This document shows positions 8,854 to 18,293 of a DNA stretch of 64,000 nucleotides, one piece after another. The stretch comes from Clostridia bacterium (GTDB taxonomy: Bacteria; Bacillota; Clostridia; Peptostreptococcales; Anaerovoracaceae), in NCBI GenBank assembly GCA_024693105.1, contig JAILLO010000093.1, positions 30,929 through 94,928 of the forward strand. Reading direction: 5' to 3'. Under the pieces are notes generated by a model, which saw only the letters and a list, made by a program, of their open reading frames with translations, searched no databases and was not told the DNA's origin. Each line of letters begins with the position of its first letter. Positions within the stretch are counted from its first letter, which is position 1. The position numbers and the translations under genes are program-made.

Positions 8854-10422
8854 TCAGGATTTTGTAAGCTCCTGGCTTATATACTTGGATGCCGCAAGTA
8901 CATTTTCTGCAATCTTTCTTGCGTCAATCGCAACATTTGAGAAGCCCATTGAAGCTTTATCGCCGGTGAAATCAGCATGCAGACCTATCTGAAGTATTCC
9001 GCCCGAGAAATTTCCCGTTCCGAGATATTTCATTACCTTTCCGTCAAGAGCTCTCTTCTGCTGCGGCGCGGTAACAACCAGATCCTGATTGTTTAAAATA
9101 GCCATATAAGGAGCTGTCTGGCCTTCGTTCTTGAACTGGAAGCCGATTCCGCCCGGTGCATTACAAAATACAACAGTTCCGGTATTGTCCGTATTCCAGA
9201 CTTCGTCAATTCCCGTGAAATTACACATATCTGCTACTTCTTCAAACGTCATGATCTGCTCTGCAACATACTGTTTGAGTACTTTTATCTGAATTTCCAT
9301 ATGCACGCCCAACAGACGGTCAAGTGTACCGTTATCATTTGATGCCTGTGCCGATTCTATCTTTGCACGTATTGCAAGAAGATTTGCAAGGCGGGCATTC
9401 TGGTTCAGATCGTCAACGACATTTTTGAGTGTTTTATATTTGTCGGTATACTCTGTCTTGAGATCTATCATTTTTCTGCGCTGTTCGAGCTCACTCATCT
9501 TCATGAATTCTTCTTTGAATTTTTTGAGTTCAAGTTCTTCCTCAGACAGTTCTGCATCTGCGTCCTCATCAGTATCCGCAGTTTCCCGATCGGCTGCCGG
9601 TTCTTCTGCGGAATCAGCTTTTACTTCCGGTGCAACAACTTCGGAAATTTCCGAAGAAGCATAGGCTTCGTCTATGTTTTCCACAGTCTCTTCCGGAATT
9701 GCCGTTTCTTCTGATTCGTCTGCCTGTGAATCATCTGCATCAAAAATTTCTTCCGCCTTATCTGCAGACCCCTCAGCCATACCCTCATGTTCTTCAGTTT
9801 CCTTTTCAAGGACATCTATCTTTTCCTGAACGCCTCTGACTTCAATAAGCGTTGCTTCGACAATTGCGATATTGTCCTCCATTGTTCTTGCAAGCTTGCC
9901 TATTTCTTCGGCCACAACACTGAAGCTTCTGACAGTGCAGATTCCCTCGGACGGTCTGTATCTTGATTTTATCTGGACAATACCCTTACAGTCCTTTCTG
10001 AGGGTTATGACGGTCTTTTCCATCTCGCCGTCGTTCAGATCCTTTTCAGGAAGTTCCAAAATGTGAGGCTCTGCCTCAACCTTTGAAAGTATGCTCAAAT
10101 CATACATATTCTTTCCGCAAAGGCTTGCCGGCACGGAGCAGATTACAATTCCCTTTTCGTCAGTAACAAAAATATCTTTGAATCCGCTTCTTGTCAAAAC
10201 CTCATTTAATATAGCCGAATTTCCTTCATATCTCTCAACCAGCAGTGCAACCAGCTTCGCCTGAATAGCCATACTGTCGCTTATTACCTTTGCACAGTTA
10301 GAAAAATAGCTCTCGGCCTTTGCAGTTTCAATTCTTGCATTGATGGCAAGAATTCTCAGGCTTCTTGCTGCGTCTGAAATAAGTTTTATTTCTTTCGCAA
10401 AGTTTTCCCCTAATTTGCACAT
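8854..10422 (-). CDS. Soluble MCP/PAS-like signalling protein with internal duplication
   Basis: A 522-residue cytoplasmic protein with no membrane helix. The N-terminal module (about 5-165) pairs a helical segment, LRILAINARIETAKAES, with a PAS-like sensor, FVTDEKGIVICSVPASLCGK. A short MCP signalling-like segment follows (FSVVAEEIGKLARTMEDNIA). A long acidic linker then leads to a second copy of the same module (about 335-515): LANLLAIRAKIESAQASND with VWNTDNTGTVVFCNAPGG. The LAxxAxIExA pattern is like the inner helix of chemoreceptor hairpins. GGGAGGTAAG supports the start. It stands alone between two terminators, beside the CIS locus and the STAS gene, so a signalling role connected with them is possible but unproven. 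Confidence 0.6.
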   Translation of the reverse strand: MCKLGENFAKEIKLISDAARSLRILAINARIETAKAESYFSNCAKVISDSMAIQAKLVALLVERYEGNSAILNEVLTRSGFKDIFVTDEKGIVICSVPASLCGKNMYDLSILSKVEAEPHILELPEKDLNDGEMEKTVITLRKDCKGIVQIKSRYRPSEGICTVRSFSVVAEEIGKLARTMEDNIAIVEATLIEVRGVQEKIDVLEKETEEHEGMAEGSADKAEEIFDADDSQADESEETAIPEETVENIDEAYASSEISEVVAPEVKADSAEEPAADRETADTDEDADAELSEEELELKKFKEEFMKMSELEQRRKMIDLKTEYTDKYKTLKNVVDDLNQNARLANLLAIRAKIESAQASNDNGTLDRLLGVHMEIQIKVLKQYVAEQIMTFEEVADMCNFTGIDEVWNTDNTGTVVFCNAPGGIGFQFKNEGQTAPYMAILNNQDLVVTAPQQKRALDGKVMKYLGTGNFSGGILQIGLHADFTGDKASMGFSNVAIDARKIAENVLAASKYISQELTKS

Positions 10423-10603
10423 AATCTTACCTCCCAGTTTTTAGTTATGCGGCCCTAATCTATTAATATTATTATATGATGTATCGTGCCGATAAGCGTT
10501 AAAGGTTTATTAAAGATTAGGATTTTTTTACTTAATATGGCTGAAAATCAACAATAAAACTAAGAATTCAGGCAAAAAGGCTCTCTCGCATCAAAAAACA
10601 AAA

Positions 10604-10632
10604 GCCCTGCCGGTATCTCTGCCGGCAGGGGC
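10604..10632 (-). terminator. Terminator after the gene at 10699-11301
   Basis: On the minus strand GCCCCTGCCGG and CCGGCAGGGC pair across a short loop and are followed by TTTTGTTTTTT, a classic intrinsic terminator. Confidence 0.9.
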
Positions 10633-10698
10633 ATTAAATCAAACTCCTATGCAAAAAAACTGTGTCTGACAGCATCTGAAATGCTGTGTCAAATCGAA

Positions 10699-11301
10699 CT
10701 ACATAACCCGTTTAAATTCTTCTATAGCAAACATAACGGCATTCATGCTTTTTGTCTGTCTTGCGTCAGATTTTTTTTCAGGCTCTTCTTCCTGTAATTC
10801 TCTTTCTTCTTCTCTCACTTCGTCTGCAGAAGCATCATCATCCGTTACAGCTTCACGCGCCTCCATCTCCTGCACATATTCGCTCCTTGTAATGGTTCCT
10901 GAAACCATCAGCTGCTTAAGCTCCGTTGTCGTGTAATTTGAGAGATTTTCTTTGACCTCTGCAGCGTAATCCTTTTCGGAAGCCTCAACTGATGCGGTAG
11001 GCTGTGCCTGCTGCACCGGTGCGGTTGCCTGAGGAGCATTCACGGGTCCGCGCCTGATTGTGGCAGCAACTCCCGTCATTGCAAGCGATTTTGTATCGGC
11101 ATTTTCTTTTTGGGCATTGTTTAATGCCCAACGTCCTTCATTGCTTAACTCAAGAGTGTCAAATTTTCTTCTGTACTCAATCTGTTCCGCATTTGTAGCA
11201 TTCGGATCCACCGATCCTGCCACCTGCGCACTTTGTGTTCTGTCTGCCGCATATGTCTGCGCAGACGTTATCTGCTGAACACCTACCTGGGAAATTTCCA
11301 T
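10699..11301 (-). CDS. Unrecognised hydrophilic protein
   Basis: A 200-residue protein that I do not recognise. It starts MEISQVGVQQITSAQTYAAD and has a central Pro/Ala/Gln-rich segment (about 85-105). A short helical segment with TTTELKQLMVSGTITRSEYV follows, then an acidic Glu/Asp-rich stretch, and it ends AVMFAIEEFKRVM. There is no signal peptide or membrane helix. The GGGGAGGTGATT site is strong. It lies 60 bases after the STAS gene and ends at a terminator, so these two genes form an operon next to the CIS. A partner or target of the STAS protein is possible. Confidence 0.7.
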   Translation of the reverse strand: MEISQVGVQQITSAQTYAADRTQSAQVAGSVDPNATNAEQIEYRRKFDTLELSNEGRWALNNAQKENADTKSLAMTGVAATIRRGPVNAPQATAPVQQAQPTASVEASEKDYAAEVKENLSNYTTTELKQLMVSGTITRSEYVQEMEAREAVTDDDASADEVREEERELQEEEPEKKSDARQTKSMNAVMFAIEEFKRVM

Positions 11302-11361
11302 ATAATCACCTCCCCAAACCTTCTTCTGTCCGAATCAGTCTGCCCCTCTCAGAGGCATCGG

Positions 11362-11664
11362 CTAATCAACAATCTGAAGCACATCCATGAAGCCCGTGAT
11401 TGTGAAAACATTTCTGACTTCTTCATTTACATGAAGAACCTTCATGTATCCTTTTTTGCTCATCGCAGTCTTCTGTCCTATCAAAAGAGCCCTGAGACCT
11501 GCACTGCTGATATATTCCACATCCCCAAAATCCAGAACCAGCATGTTTGAATCACTGAAAGCATTCAGAATCTCTGACTGCAAAAGTCCTACAGAACCCG
11601 AATCAATTCTACCTTCAACGGACAAAACCACTTCGTTTTCGTTATAATCTTTTGTAACCTGCAT
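11362..11664 (-). CDS. STAS-domain anti-sigma-factor-antagonist-like protein
   Basis: A 100-residue single STAS domain. The start at 11664 has GGAGGGC four bases before it; a GTG four codons upstream lies inside that site and is less likely. The phosphorylation loop YISSAGLRALL carries Ser53/Ser54 in the position used by SpoIIAA and RsbV proteins. Such proteins switch partners by phosphorylation and release anti-sigma kinases or other targets. No cognate kinase or sigma factor gene lies nearby; the histidine kinase at 43258 is of another class. It directly follows the CIS operon terminator and shares its strand. Confidence 0.88.
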   Translation of the reverse strand: MQVTKDYNENEVVLSVEGRIDSGSVGLLQSEILNAFSDSNMLVLDFGDVEYISSAGLRALLIGQKTAMSKKGYMKVLHVNEEVRNVFTITGFMDVLQIVD

Positions 11665-11788
11665 TTTGCCCTCCACCTAATCATTCTTAATTAATAATAC
11701 AATAAATCCACAAAAAAATCAAATCCCGAATCTAAAAATTCGTTAAAGCATATTGACATATCCGTGCATATGTGCTTTTCATCAAAAG

Positions 11789-11808
11789 CGGCCCTGCTGT
11801 TCGGGCCG
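11789..11808 (-). terminator. Terminator ending the CIS structural operon
   Basis: A 6-bp G+C stem, CGGCCC and GGGCCG with an 8-base loop, lies 10 bases after the last CIS stop codon. It is followed on the minus strand by CTTTT, and A-runs on the other side could make it work in both directions. Confidence 0.75.
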
Positions 11809-11817
11809 TTTTTATCG

Positions 11818-12921
11818 CTATTCCAGTCTGATATTTTCGCCAAGTATAAAGTCACGATCCAGTTCACATGACTGATATTCCGAAAGGAATGCATTCATGT
11901 CGAGATAGCAGTAACTGTTAAGATTTCCTGCCTTGTCGAGGAATATTATCTTTGCCTTGCTCCTGGCCGGTTTAAACTGTTCAATCAGGAATTTCAACTG
12001 CGCGTATAGTTTTTCATCCTTATGCTGCCGTATAATAATAGTAAAGGAATACGGGTCTGAACTGTACAGCTTGTCGTATGTATCCTTATCCTGCGCCGAA
12101 ACGCTTCCCACACGTGATTTTTCGATAATAATCGGCTCCTCACCAAGTATAAGCCTGCAAATCATGCTTACGGCTCTTCTGGTACCCTTTATGCGGCTCA
12201 GACGATAACCGTTTTTCAAAAGCTCACGCATCTTTTCCTCCTCAAGAAAGCCGCCGTCTATTTTTATTCCCATCCAATCCGCAAGTATAGGCAAAACTTC
12301 AAGCGGGGCTTTTTCAGGATCCACAAGATTCGGAAGTGCCTCAATCCTGCGGTCAAAATCCATATAAAGAGACGAAAAGATTGAAAGATATCTTCCGAAG
12401 AAATCTCCCTGATTCTTGTATATTTCAGGGAACGTCTTTAAAAATACATCACCGGGATTAAAAACAGTTATGGATTTAATTTCACACATCATGCTGCCGA
12501 TGATTTCAATTCCGATCCACAGATATCTTCCCTGCAGACTGCTGAGAAGAAGATCGTCGACATTTGAAAATTTCTTTCCGCCGCTCATTATTACAGCCTT
12601 GAATTTTGTTACAAAAGGCTCATCCGGATTCATAAAAAAGTCATCAAATTTGGTCTCAAGACCGTTTCTCAGAAAATAATCGTTATCCGAGGCAAACGCA
12701 TAAACATTAAAGACCGTTTCAGACTCAATATCCATATCCATACTGAATCTTCCCCAGACTGTGTCTTTTTCGCCGCTGTCAATCTTTGAAAAAAACAAAG
12801 CAGCCGCGCTTTCGCTTCCGTCTACCGCAAGATGGCCGTTTTCAAGAAGCGTAAAACCTTTCTTCGCGGCTTTTCTGAATCTGTTGATATTAATTCTGAA
12901 GATTTTTGCATCCGTAGCCAT
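11818..12921 (-). CDS. Tail protein I-like baseplate protein (TIGR02242 type)
   Basis: A 367-residue protein, the last gene of the CIS operon. The second half has the family signature: FGRYLSIFSSLYMDFDRRIE, NLVDPEKAPLEVLPILADWM, and then the RIKGTRRAVSMICRLILGEE motif. This matches the P2 gpI-type 'phage tail domain' found in extracellular CIS baseplates, where it links the baseplate wedge to fibres or periphery. The N-terminal 150 residues are less conserved and may form a separate domain. AGGAGAAAAGTT supports the start. A terminator follows at 11789-11808. Confidence 0.85.
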   Translation of the reverse strand: MATDAKIFRININRFRKAAKKGFTLLENGHLAVDGSESAAALFFSKIDSGEKDTVWGRFSMDMDIESETVFNVYAFASDNDYFLRNGLETKFDDFFMNPDEPFVTKFKAVIMSGGKKFSNVDDLLLSSLQGRYLWIGIEIIGSMMCEIKSITVFNPGDVFLKTFPEIYKNQGDFFGRYLSIFSSLYMDFDRRIEALPNLVDPEKAPLEVLPILADWMGIKIDGGFLEEEKMRELLKNGYRLSRIKGTRRAVSMICRLILGEEPIIIEKSRVGSVSAQDKDTYDKLYSSDPYSFTIIIRQHKDEKLYAQLKFLIEQFKPARSKAKIIFLDKAGNLNSYCYLDMNAFLSEYQSCELDRDFILGENIRLE

Positions 12922-13002
12922 AACTTTTCTCCTATTTTAATTTCCCGCCGAACAGACTGTCAGGCAATTTGTTCCGGATTGCCCGGATTGCCGGCTGCTT
13001 TC

Positions 13003-15120
13003 CTAAATTCTGTCTATAAGCTGTATACTCAGTTCCTTCAGGAAGCATAGCTCGTTATATTCAAACTGAAGATCTTCACCTGTAGTTTTTCTCGAAGAAT
13101 CACCCTGCACCGAAATCGACAGATTGTAGATATATTCCACGCACGGAAGCTTTTCAAGCTTGCTGTAAATATCCGAAAACGGCAGCTTTTCTCCGAAACC
13201 GTGCTCGCCTTCAATAAAGTTAAGTTCTTTGTCCAAAAGCTCTGATATCATCCCTTCGGCATTGCTGTAATGCGCTTTTACATAAACAGAACCGCTCACA
13301 ACAAGAGGCACGTATTTCGGTTCTTCAAGTACAACATTAGTCGTTAAAAGACGGTATCTGTTCACATTTGACATGATTACCTTTTTGTACTGCTCGCTAA
13401 GAATCGGGAAAGGCTTCCTCGATATCGGAAGCACAACAAGCTTCACCAGATTCTTTTTGTAATCAACACCGGCTTTCACCTTTTTTATGGCAAGCCCCGG
13501 CGTCTCCATAACTATTGTCTCGTAGTCCTCCCTTGTTACTGCCGTTGCCGTATGGCTGAAATCTTTAATAAAGCGGCTTCTCATGTCCTCGGCCGATTCT
13601 TCTTCTTTTCCTTTAACACTTGAAGCCACGCTTATGAATTCGGCCTCGCGCACCTGCGGATTGTCCACAACGACGAACAATCCCTCCTCCGGTTCATATT
13701 CGCCCGGCATAAATCCTGCATTCTTTATGAGCTCTTCCATTCCGCCTTTTATCTGTGAAAGCCTCGAGGAAATCAGCCATCCCTCCGACGCAATACCCGG
13801 TTTTAGAATTTTAACATTGTCATCCGCTATCGTATATAAAAATCCGTCCGCGCTTTCCGTATCCGGCCTGACAAAGCTGTAATAAGCCTCGCCGTTTTCA
13901 TCGTTCTGCTGCAAAATAAGTTCAAAATCAGAGGTTATTACATCTTCTGTATCAAGCTCGACCGTCTGACCGTCATAGGCATAAACCTCGCCGATATTCT
14001 CCCTTCCCGCATATGCAGGTCCGTATATAACCACCTTTATTTCACAGTCGCTTTCAGCGGGAATTTCATTCGCAAATTCAAGTTCAAGCCTGTAATTTTC
14101 TCTTGCGATCACGCTGTAAACAAACGGGCTGTTTTTGGATTCAAGCTGTTCTCTTTCACAGCTGCTGCAGAATCTGTAATACTCCCCGTCACGCCTGTAA
14201 ACCGCAAAAGAGCCGTTTTTCAGCAGATTTGTACAAACTGTGAAGTGCCTGTCTCCTCCCGCAAAATCAAACGTACCGGCAAGTGTCTTCTTCTGCTTCA
14301 TTCTGAATACATTTGAAAAAACATTCCTTACCTGCGGAGTAATATCATAATTGTTTTCAAGCAGCAGGCATCTTACGGCAAATCCGAGGTCATCAAAGAC
14401 TGCCGGAGTTTTTTCCCCTTTTTTGAAGACAATGCATCCGTCATACATAAAAAGCCTCGTGTTGTCCTCAACATCCATATCCTCCCAGCCGTTTTCGGTA
14501 TAAAGCTGCCATTTCATTTTTGAGAAAACAATTTCCGGACGCTCTCCCAGGTTGTTTCTCTCATTTTCGTTATCGTCAACATCAAAATAAAGAACTACCT
14601 CTTCACCTCCGAAAGCATCAAAGATAAAATACAGTTCGCTTCCTTCTTCCTGATCCTCCGGGAAAACATCAATGAGACTGTCATTATTTACATCAAGTAC
14701 CCTTGAAATATCCCTGCGCCTCAATCCCGAAACTCCGAAAACCCTTTTTAGCGGATTGTTGTAAAGCTTAACGGTATTCTCAACCTCAAAGACGCTCTCA
14801 TCGCATGTAAACGGCGTTCCTGCAGGAATTTCCATCGGTTCGCTGCTGTGTGATTCAAATCTCACGAAAACCTCCGCAGGCGTCCTTTTAATCCTTTCAA
14901 AACCCAGAAGCCCCAGCATTTTCATCTTCAGAAACTCCGTCAGTTCATCAATGGCAGTTTCCTGAATAAGATTCATCGCTGACAAAGACTCAATAACAGT
15001 CAGACCCGGGTCTGAAGGATTAAAATTTGTCCATTCACTGCAAAGCAGCGGAATCCGGTACAATGCGTCTTCCATCAGATCGTTATACGTTTTGTCAATT
15101 AAACTGAAATTTTCTATCAT
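13003..15120 (-). CDS. Baseplate J-like protein (second, shorter)
   Basis: A 705-residue baseplate wedge protein related to gp6/gpJ and to Pvc12/Afp12-type proteins. The N-terminus carries the usual WTNFNPSDPGLTVIESLSAM motif, which docks the wedge arm. The C-terminal third contains TAVTREDYETIVMETPGLAI then KKVKAGVDYKKNLVKLVVLP, typical of the J family. It would form part of the hexagonal baseplate plate around the hub. AGAGGACG lies 8 bases before the ATG. A 110-base gap with diverged 36-bp repeats separates it from the larger J gene upstream. Confidence 0.88.
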   Translation of the reverse strand: MIENFSLIDKTYNDLMEDALYRIPLLCSEWTNFNPSDPGLTVIESLSAMNLIQETAIDELTEFLKMKMLGLLGFERIKRTPAEVFVRFESHSSEPMEIPAGTPFTCDESVFEVENTVKLYNNPLKRVFGVSGLRRRDISRVLDVNNDSLIDVFPEDQEEGSELYFIFDAFGGEEVVLYFDVDDNENERNNLGERPEIVFSKMKWQLYTENGWEDMDVEDNTRLFMYDGCIVFKKGEKTPAVFDDLGFAVRCLLLENNYDITPQVRNVFSNVFRMKQKKTLAGTFDFAGGDRHFTVCTNLLKNGSFAVYRRDGEYYRFCSSCEREQLESKNSPFVYSVIARENYRLELEFANEIPAESDCEIKVVIYGPAYAGRENIGEVYAYDGQTVELDTEDVITSDFELILQQNDENGEAYYSFVRPDTESADGFLYTIADDNVKILKPGIASEGWLISSRLSQIKGGMEELIKNAGFMPGEYEPEEGLFVVVDNPQVREAEFISVASSVKGKEEESAEDMRSRFIKDFSHTATAVTREDYETIVMETPGLAIKKVKAGVDYKKNLVKLVVLPISRKPFPILSEQYKKVIMSNVNRYRLLTTNVVLEEPKYVPLVVSGSVYVKAHYSNAEGMISELLDKELNFIEGEHGFGEKLPFSDIYSKLEKLPCVEYIYNLSISVQGDSSRKTTGEDLQFEYNELCFLKELSIQLIDRI

Positions 15121-15144
15121 GCCATCGTCCTCTGCCTTTACGGC

Positions 15145-15232
15145 ATTTCCCGGTAATTACCGTGTATGCTGCAGTCGTAACGTTCTTTGTAATTACAACG
15201 TCTGCTACAGCTGAAAAATTCTTTGTAATTAC
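15145..15232. repeat. Diverged 36-bp tandem repeats with a GTAATTAC core
   Basis: GTAATTAC occurs at 15153-15160, 15189-15196 and 15225-15232, exactly 36 bases apart. The first two 36-mers (from 15145 and 15181) agree at about two thirds of positions. The block fills the gap between the two baseplate-J genes. The palindromic core could pair in RNA or bind protein; no function is known. Confidence 0.6.
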
Positions 15233-15233
15233 C

Positions 15234-18200
15234 TTACTTTCCAAGTATCTGCACCTTGTGCTGCCCGTTAACGGCTATCATAAAAGGCGTAGGCTTCATC
15301 TCGTTATAATCAACTTCATGCCAGCCGTCTCTGTCCTGATAGCTTGCCGTAATTGTGTAATAACGCACAACCACATTGTTTTCCGCGCGTTTCATAATCA
15401 GGCGAAGCTGATGCGGTGCGGGAAGTCTTCCGATTTCCCAGCCGTTTCCGTAGCATCCGGTGATCGGGTCAATAAATTCGTTCAGTTCCCTCAGAAAATT
15501 GTTCTGAATATCGAAAATATGCTCGTAATCATCTGTATTTATCCATATATCCGCTTCGAGCTTTACAAATACAGGTTCGACTATATTTACCTTGTTGAGC
15601 ACATATTCATTGTTTGTAAGCAGTTTTTCACGAAGCTTCTCCGCAATTCCTTCGAAAGCCCTGGTTCCTTTTTTGTATTCCTTGGTCAGGACTACCATTG
15701 TAATTTCATTATCTGCGGCAGTTCCCTCAAAGTCCATGCCCGATACACACTTTGCCGAATGTATCTGGCTGAAATTTGAGATAGCTTCTCTTTCAAAATC
15801 AAGATAGCTTACCATACGGTTTTTCGAGCTGAATATTCCGGAGCCTCTTTTTAGGGCAGCCTCATAACGCTCGATATTGCTTCCTCCCGTAATCTCGGCA
15901 GGATTTGTAATGGTCCCTATAAAAGGTATCCTTCCGACAGGATTTGTAACTGCGTCGCTCGGAAGATTTGCCTCTTCGCCGTTGCAGCAGGAAACACTTA
16001 CCTTCAGTGTCGGTTCCATCCTGTTTGCCTGCGGAATCCGCACATTGACACCGTTTCCGAATTTAAGCGTATTGCTCATCCTGTCAAGGACATAATGTCT
16101 GTCTTCAGGTTTTGAACAGTCAAAATTCTGTACTTCCGACCATCTGACGAAGAAATTACGCATATTGCCAAGATAATCATATTCGGTTCTGACATCATTC
16201 GGAAACTTTTGCTGAAGCTCCTGCATCTCGGCAAGCGAAAGAGAATTTCTTTCGTTTACAAAAACATCTGCGTTGAGAATATTTTCATATGGCAGACTGA
16301 ACTCTGCATTGGCCTCCGTATTGTCAAGGAACAAATCGATCTCCTGCATTTTTTCCCTGTTTACTATATTTATTCCGTTTATATAAATATGTCTGATATA
16401 CGGATTTGTATTGTCAAATCTGTGGAGTGTTTCCTCCTCATCGACTATTTTTATCCAGAATCTCCTGACTCCTTCTATTTCGACAGCCGCAAAATCCGAA
16501 GGAGCTATCATCATGATAAGACCGCTCTTTCTGAGACCGTCTGTAAGGTCTATTACCTTCATCTGCTTGAAACCCGAAAGCGAGGAATACAGGAATTTCA
16601 GTTTTTTACTTCTGTAATTTGTATTGTCGTTCAAAAGAAAATACAGACTGAACGGTTCGCCCTGAGGCCTCTTTGTAAGGCCTATTGCAAGAGCCTCCTC
16701 GCCCACATTGACAGGTTCAAATATCTTTGCGGACTCATCCTTTGCCATATCAAGTGTTATATCCTTCTTGTAACGACCGGTTACCGTATCCGCAAAAACA
16801 GGAATCTGCCAGTTTCTCGAATATTTATATGCAAGCCGCATATTTGAAATTAAAGGCATCGTATGGTAGCACGGCATCAGGTAACAGTTATCCGCCTGAA
16901 CAATTCTGATTCTGAACAGTCTGCCTTCATAACCGCCGGCCTGGAACGGTGCCATATCGTCCGGACACTCAAATTCCAGATGAACATGTCCTTCGTTGTC
17001 GCCTTTGAAAAGTTCCTCATAATTTTCACTGCAGTCAAGCTTGACCCAGCCTTTGTTGTTGAAATATTCGAAGACTACTTTTTCGACTTTTGTCCTGTAG
17101 GTTTCACCGAAAACCGTCTTACGCTTTCTCTTGATAATTTTAAGCTCGGCTTCTTCGGCTTCAGGCGTCATCGTAACGAGCTTCTCCGTATATTCAAGGT
17201 CAAAATCGAGCGAAATTACAGAGCCTCTCTGTCCCAGTATTCTGTTCTCGGCAATATAGCATTCGGAATACAATGCCGCCGTTTCTCCGAAAGGATAGAA
17301 TTTCTGCGTATCAAGCTGCGTGTTGTCATAGCAGATAAACTCCGGAATTACATCCTCTGCCTCGGAGGCCATCTCTATCTTGTCCACGGAAACAACGCTT
17401 TCGAAAGGCTTTTCCGCCTCAATGGCTATACACTGATATTCTTTTCCCCTGATTGAAAGCCTCTCGATTTCGTTATCGGTTTCGAGAATAAAACAGCCGT
17501 CAGCATATGAAACGTTTTCGAAATTTTCAAGTCTGCCGTTTCTGTAATATTTCCAGGAATACTGCTGCGGATCTGCAAGATTCGGGTATTCTTCATTGGC
17601 AAGATTCAGAAATCTGAGTGTAATCCTCCCGTTTTCTCCCACATCAAAAATAGAATCGTGGTAGATGACGAGTGTATTTTGTGAAACGCCTTCATTTCTG
17701 TAATCAAACAGATAAAGAGGTCTTGTATATTCATCCTGACCCGAAACGGTTTCCTCACCGCTTTCTGCCGGTTCTTCCGTGGCATAATCGCTTTCACGCA
17801 GAGGATTTATTCTGTCGGCCTGCCCCAGATACGGAATAATCTTTCCCTGCTCCTTGCTCAGACCCATTACATAATCGATTGAAACACTTGCGACATACAT
17901 TGTCTGGTCTGTTTCGAAAACGATGCTGTTGCCGTTTTCCGAAGTACCCATGAGCTTTGTTCCCGCAGGCACATATGTCCCTTCGACAGTCGGGCTTATT
18001 GTTTTCATTACCACGGTACCCTCTGCAGGAATTGCCGGAAGTATTGAAAGGTCGAGAAGATTTACAAATTCAACTCTGTATCGCTCCATAACCTGATTGG
18101 TTTTTCTGATATTGTCACTCAGCTGTTCAGCGAAGATCATTCCTATAGTGGAACCTATATCGGGATTTTCAGTGTCAAATTTCCACTCCGGGGTATATGA

Positions 18201-18272
18201 TTTGGCAAGCCTGTCAATCTCTTTATATATATCTTCCGATGTTCTGCTGTCTATTTTAAACTTGTTATCCAT
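15234..18272 (-). CDS. Large baseplate J-like protein
   Basis: A 1012-residue protein of the gpJ/gp6 baseplate family, comparable with Pvc11/Afp11. Near the N-terminus it has YTPEWKFDTENPDIGSTIGM, the plate-docking motif, and IPAEGTVVMKTISPTVEGTY, the first barrel. Near residue 750 it has LKFGNGVNVRIPQANR. The C-terminus has the family end region with VNIVEPVFVKLEADIWINTD and FIDPITGCYGNGWEIGRLPA. It should form the main wedge of the baseplate together with the 705-residue paralogue downstream. A GAAAGAGGT site lies before the ATG; the gp25 gene lies 21 bases upstream. Confidence 0.9.
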   Translation of the reverse strand: MDNKFKIDSRTSEDIYKEIDRLAKSYTPEWKFDTENPDIGSTIGMIFAEQLSDNIRKTNQVMERYRVEFVNLLDLSILPAIPAEGTVVMKTISPTVEGTYVPAGTKLMGTSENGNSIVFETDQTMYVASVSIDYVMGLSKEQGKIIPYLGQADRINPLRESDYATEEPAESGEETVSGQDEYTRPLYLFDYRNEGVSQNTLVIYHDSIFDVGENGRITLRFLNLANEEYPNLADPQQYSWKYYRNGRLENFENVSYADGCFILETDNEIERLSIRGKEYQCIAIEAEKPFESVVSVDKIEMASEAEDVIPEFICYDNTQLDTQKFYPFGETAALYSECYIAENRILGQRGSVISLDFDLEYTEKLVTMTPEAEEAELKIIKRKRKTVFGETYRTKVEKVVFEYFNNKGWVKLDCSENYEELFKGDNEGHVHLEFECPDDMAPFQAGGYEGRLFRIRIVQADNCYLMPCYHTMPLISNMRLAYKYSRNWQIPVFADTVTGRYKKDITLDMAKDESAKIFEPVNVGEEALAIGLTKRPQGEPFSLYFLLNDNTNYRSKKLKFLYSSLSGFKQMKVIDLTDGLRKSGLIMMIAPSDFAAVEIEGVRRFWIKIVDEEETLHRFDNTNPYIRHIYINGINIVNREKMQEIDLFLDNTEANAEFSLPYENILNADVFVNERNSLSLAEMQELQQKFPNDVRTEYDYLGNMRNFFVRWSEVQNFDCSKPEDRHYVLDRMSNTLKFGNGVNVRIPQANRMEPTLKVSVSCCNGEEANLPSDAVTNPVGRIPFIGTITNPAEITGGSNIERYEAALKRGSGIFSSKNRMVSYLDFEREAISNFSQIHSAKCVSGMDFEGTAADNEITMVVLTKEYKKGTRAFEGIAEKLREKLLTNNEYVLNKVNIVEPVFVKLEADIWINTDDYEHIFDIQNNFLRELNEFIDPITGCYGNGWEIGRLPAPHQLRLIMKRAENNVVVRYYTITASYQDRDGWHEVDYNEMKPTPFMIAVNGQHKVQILGK

Positions 18273-18293
18273 CTGAAACCTCTTTCGTTTTCC

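Noticed and set aside
8854..10422. Ordinary chemoreceptor
   Set aside because: No membrane helix and no full-length MCP signalling hairpin; only a short related segment is seen.
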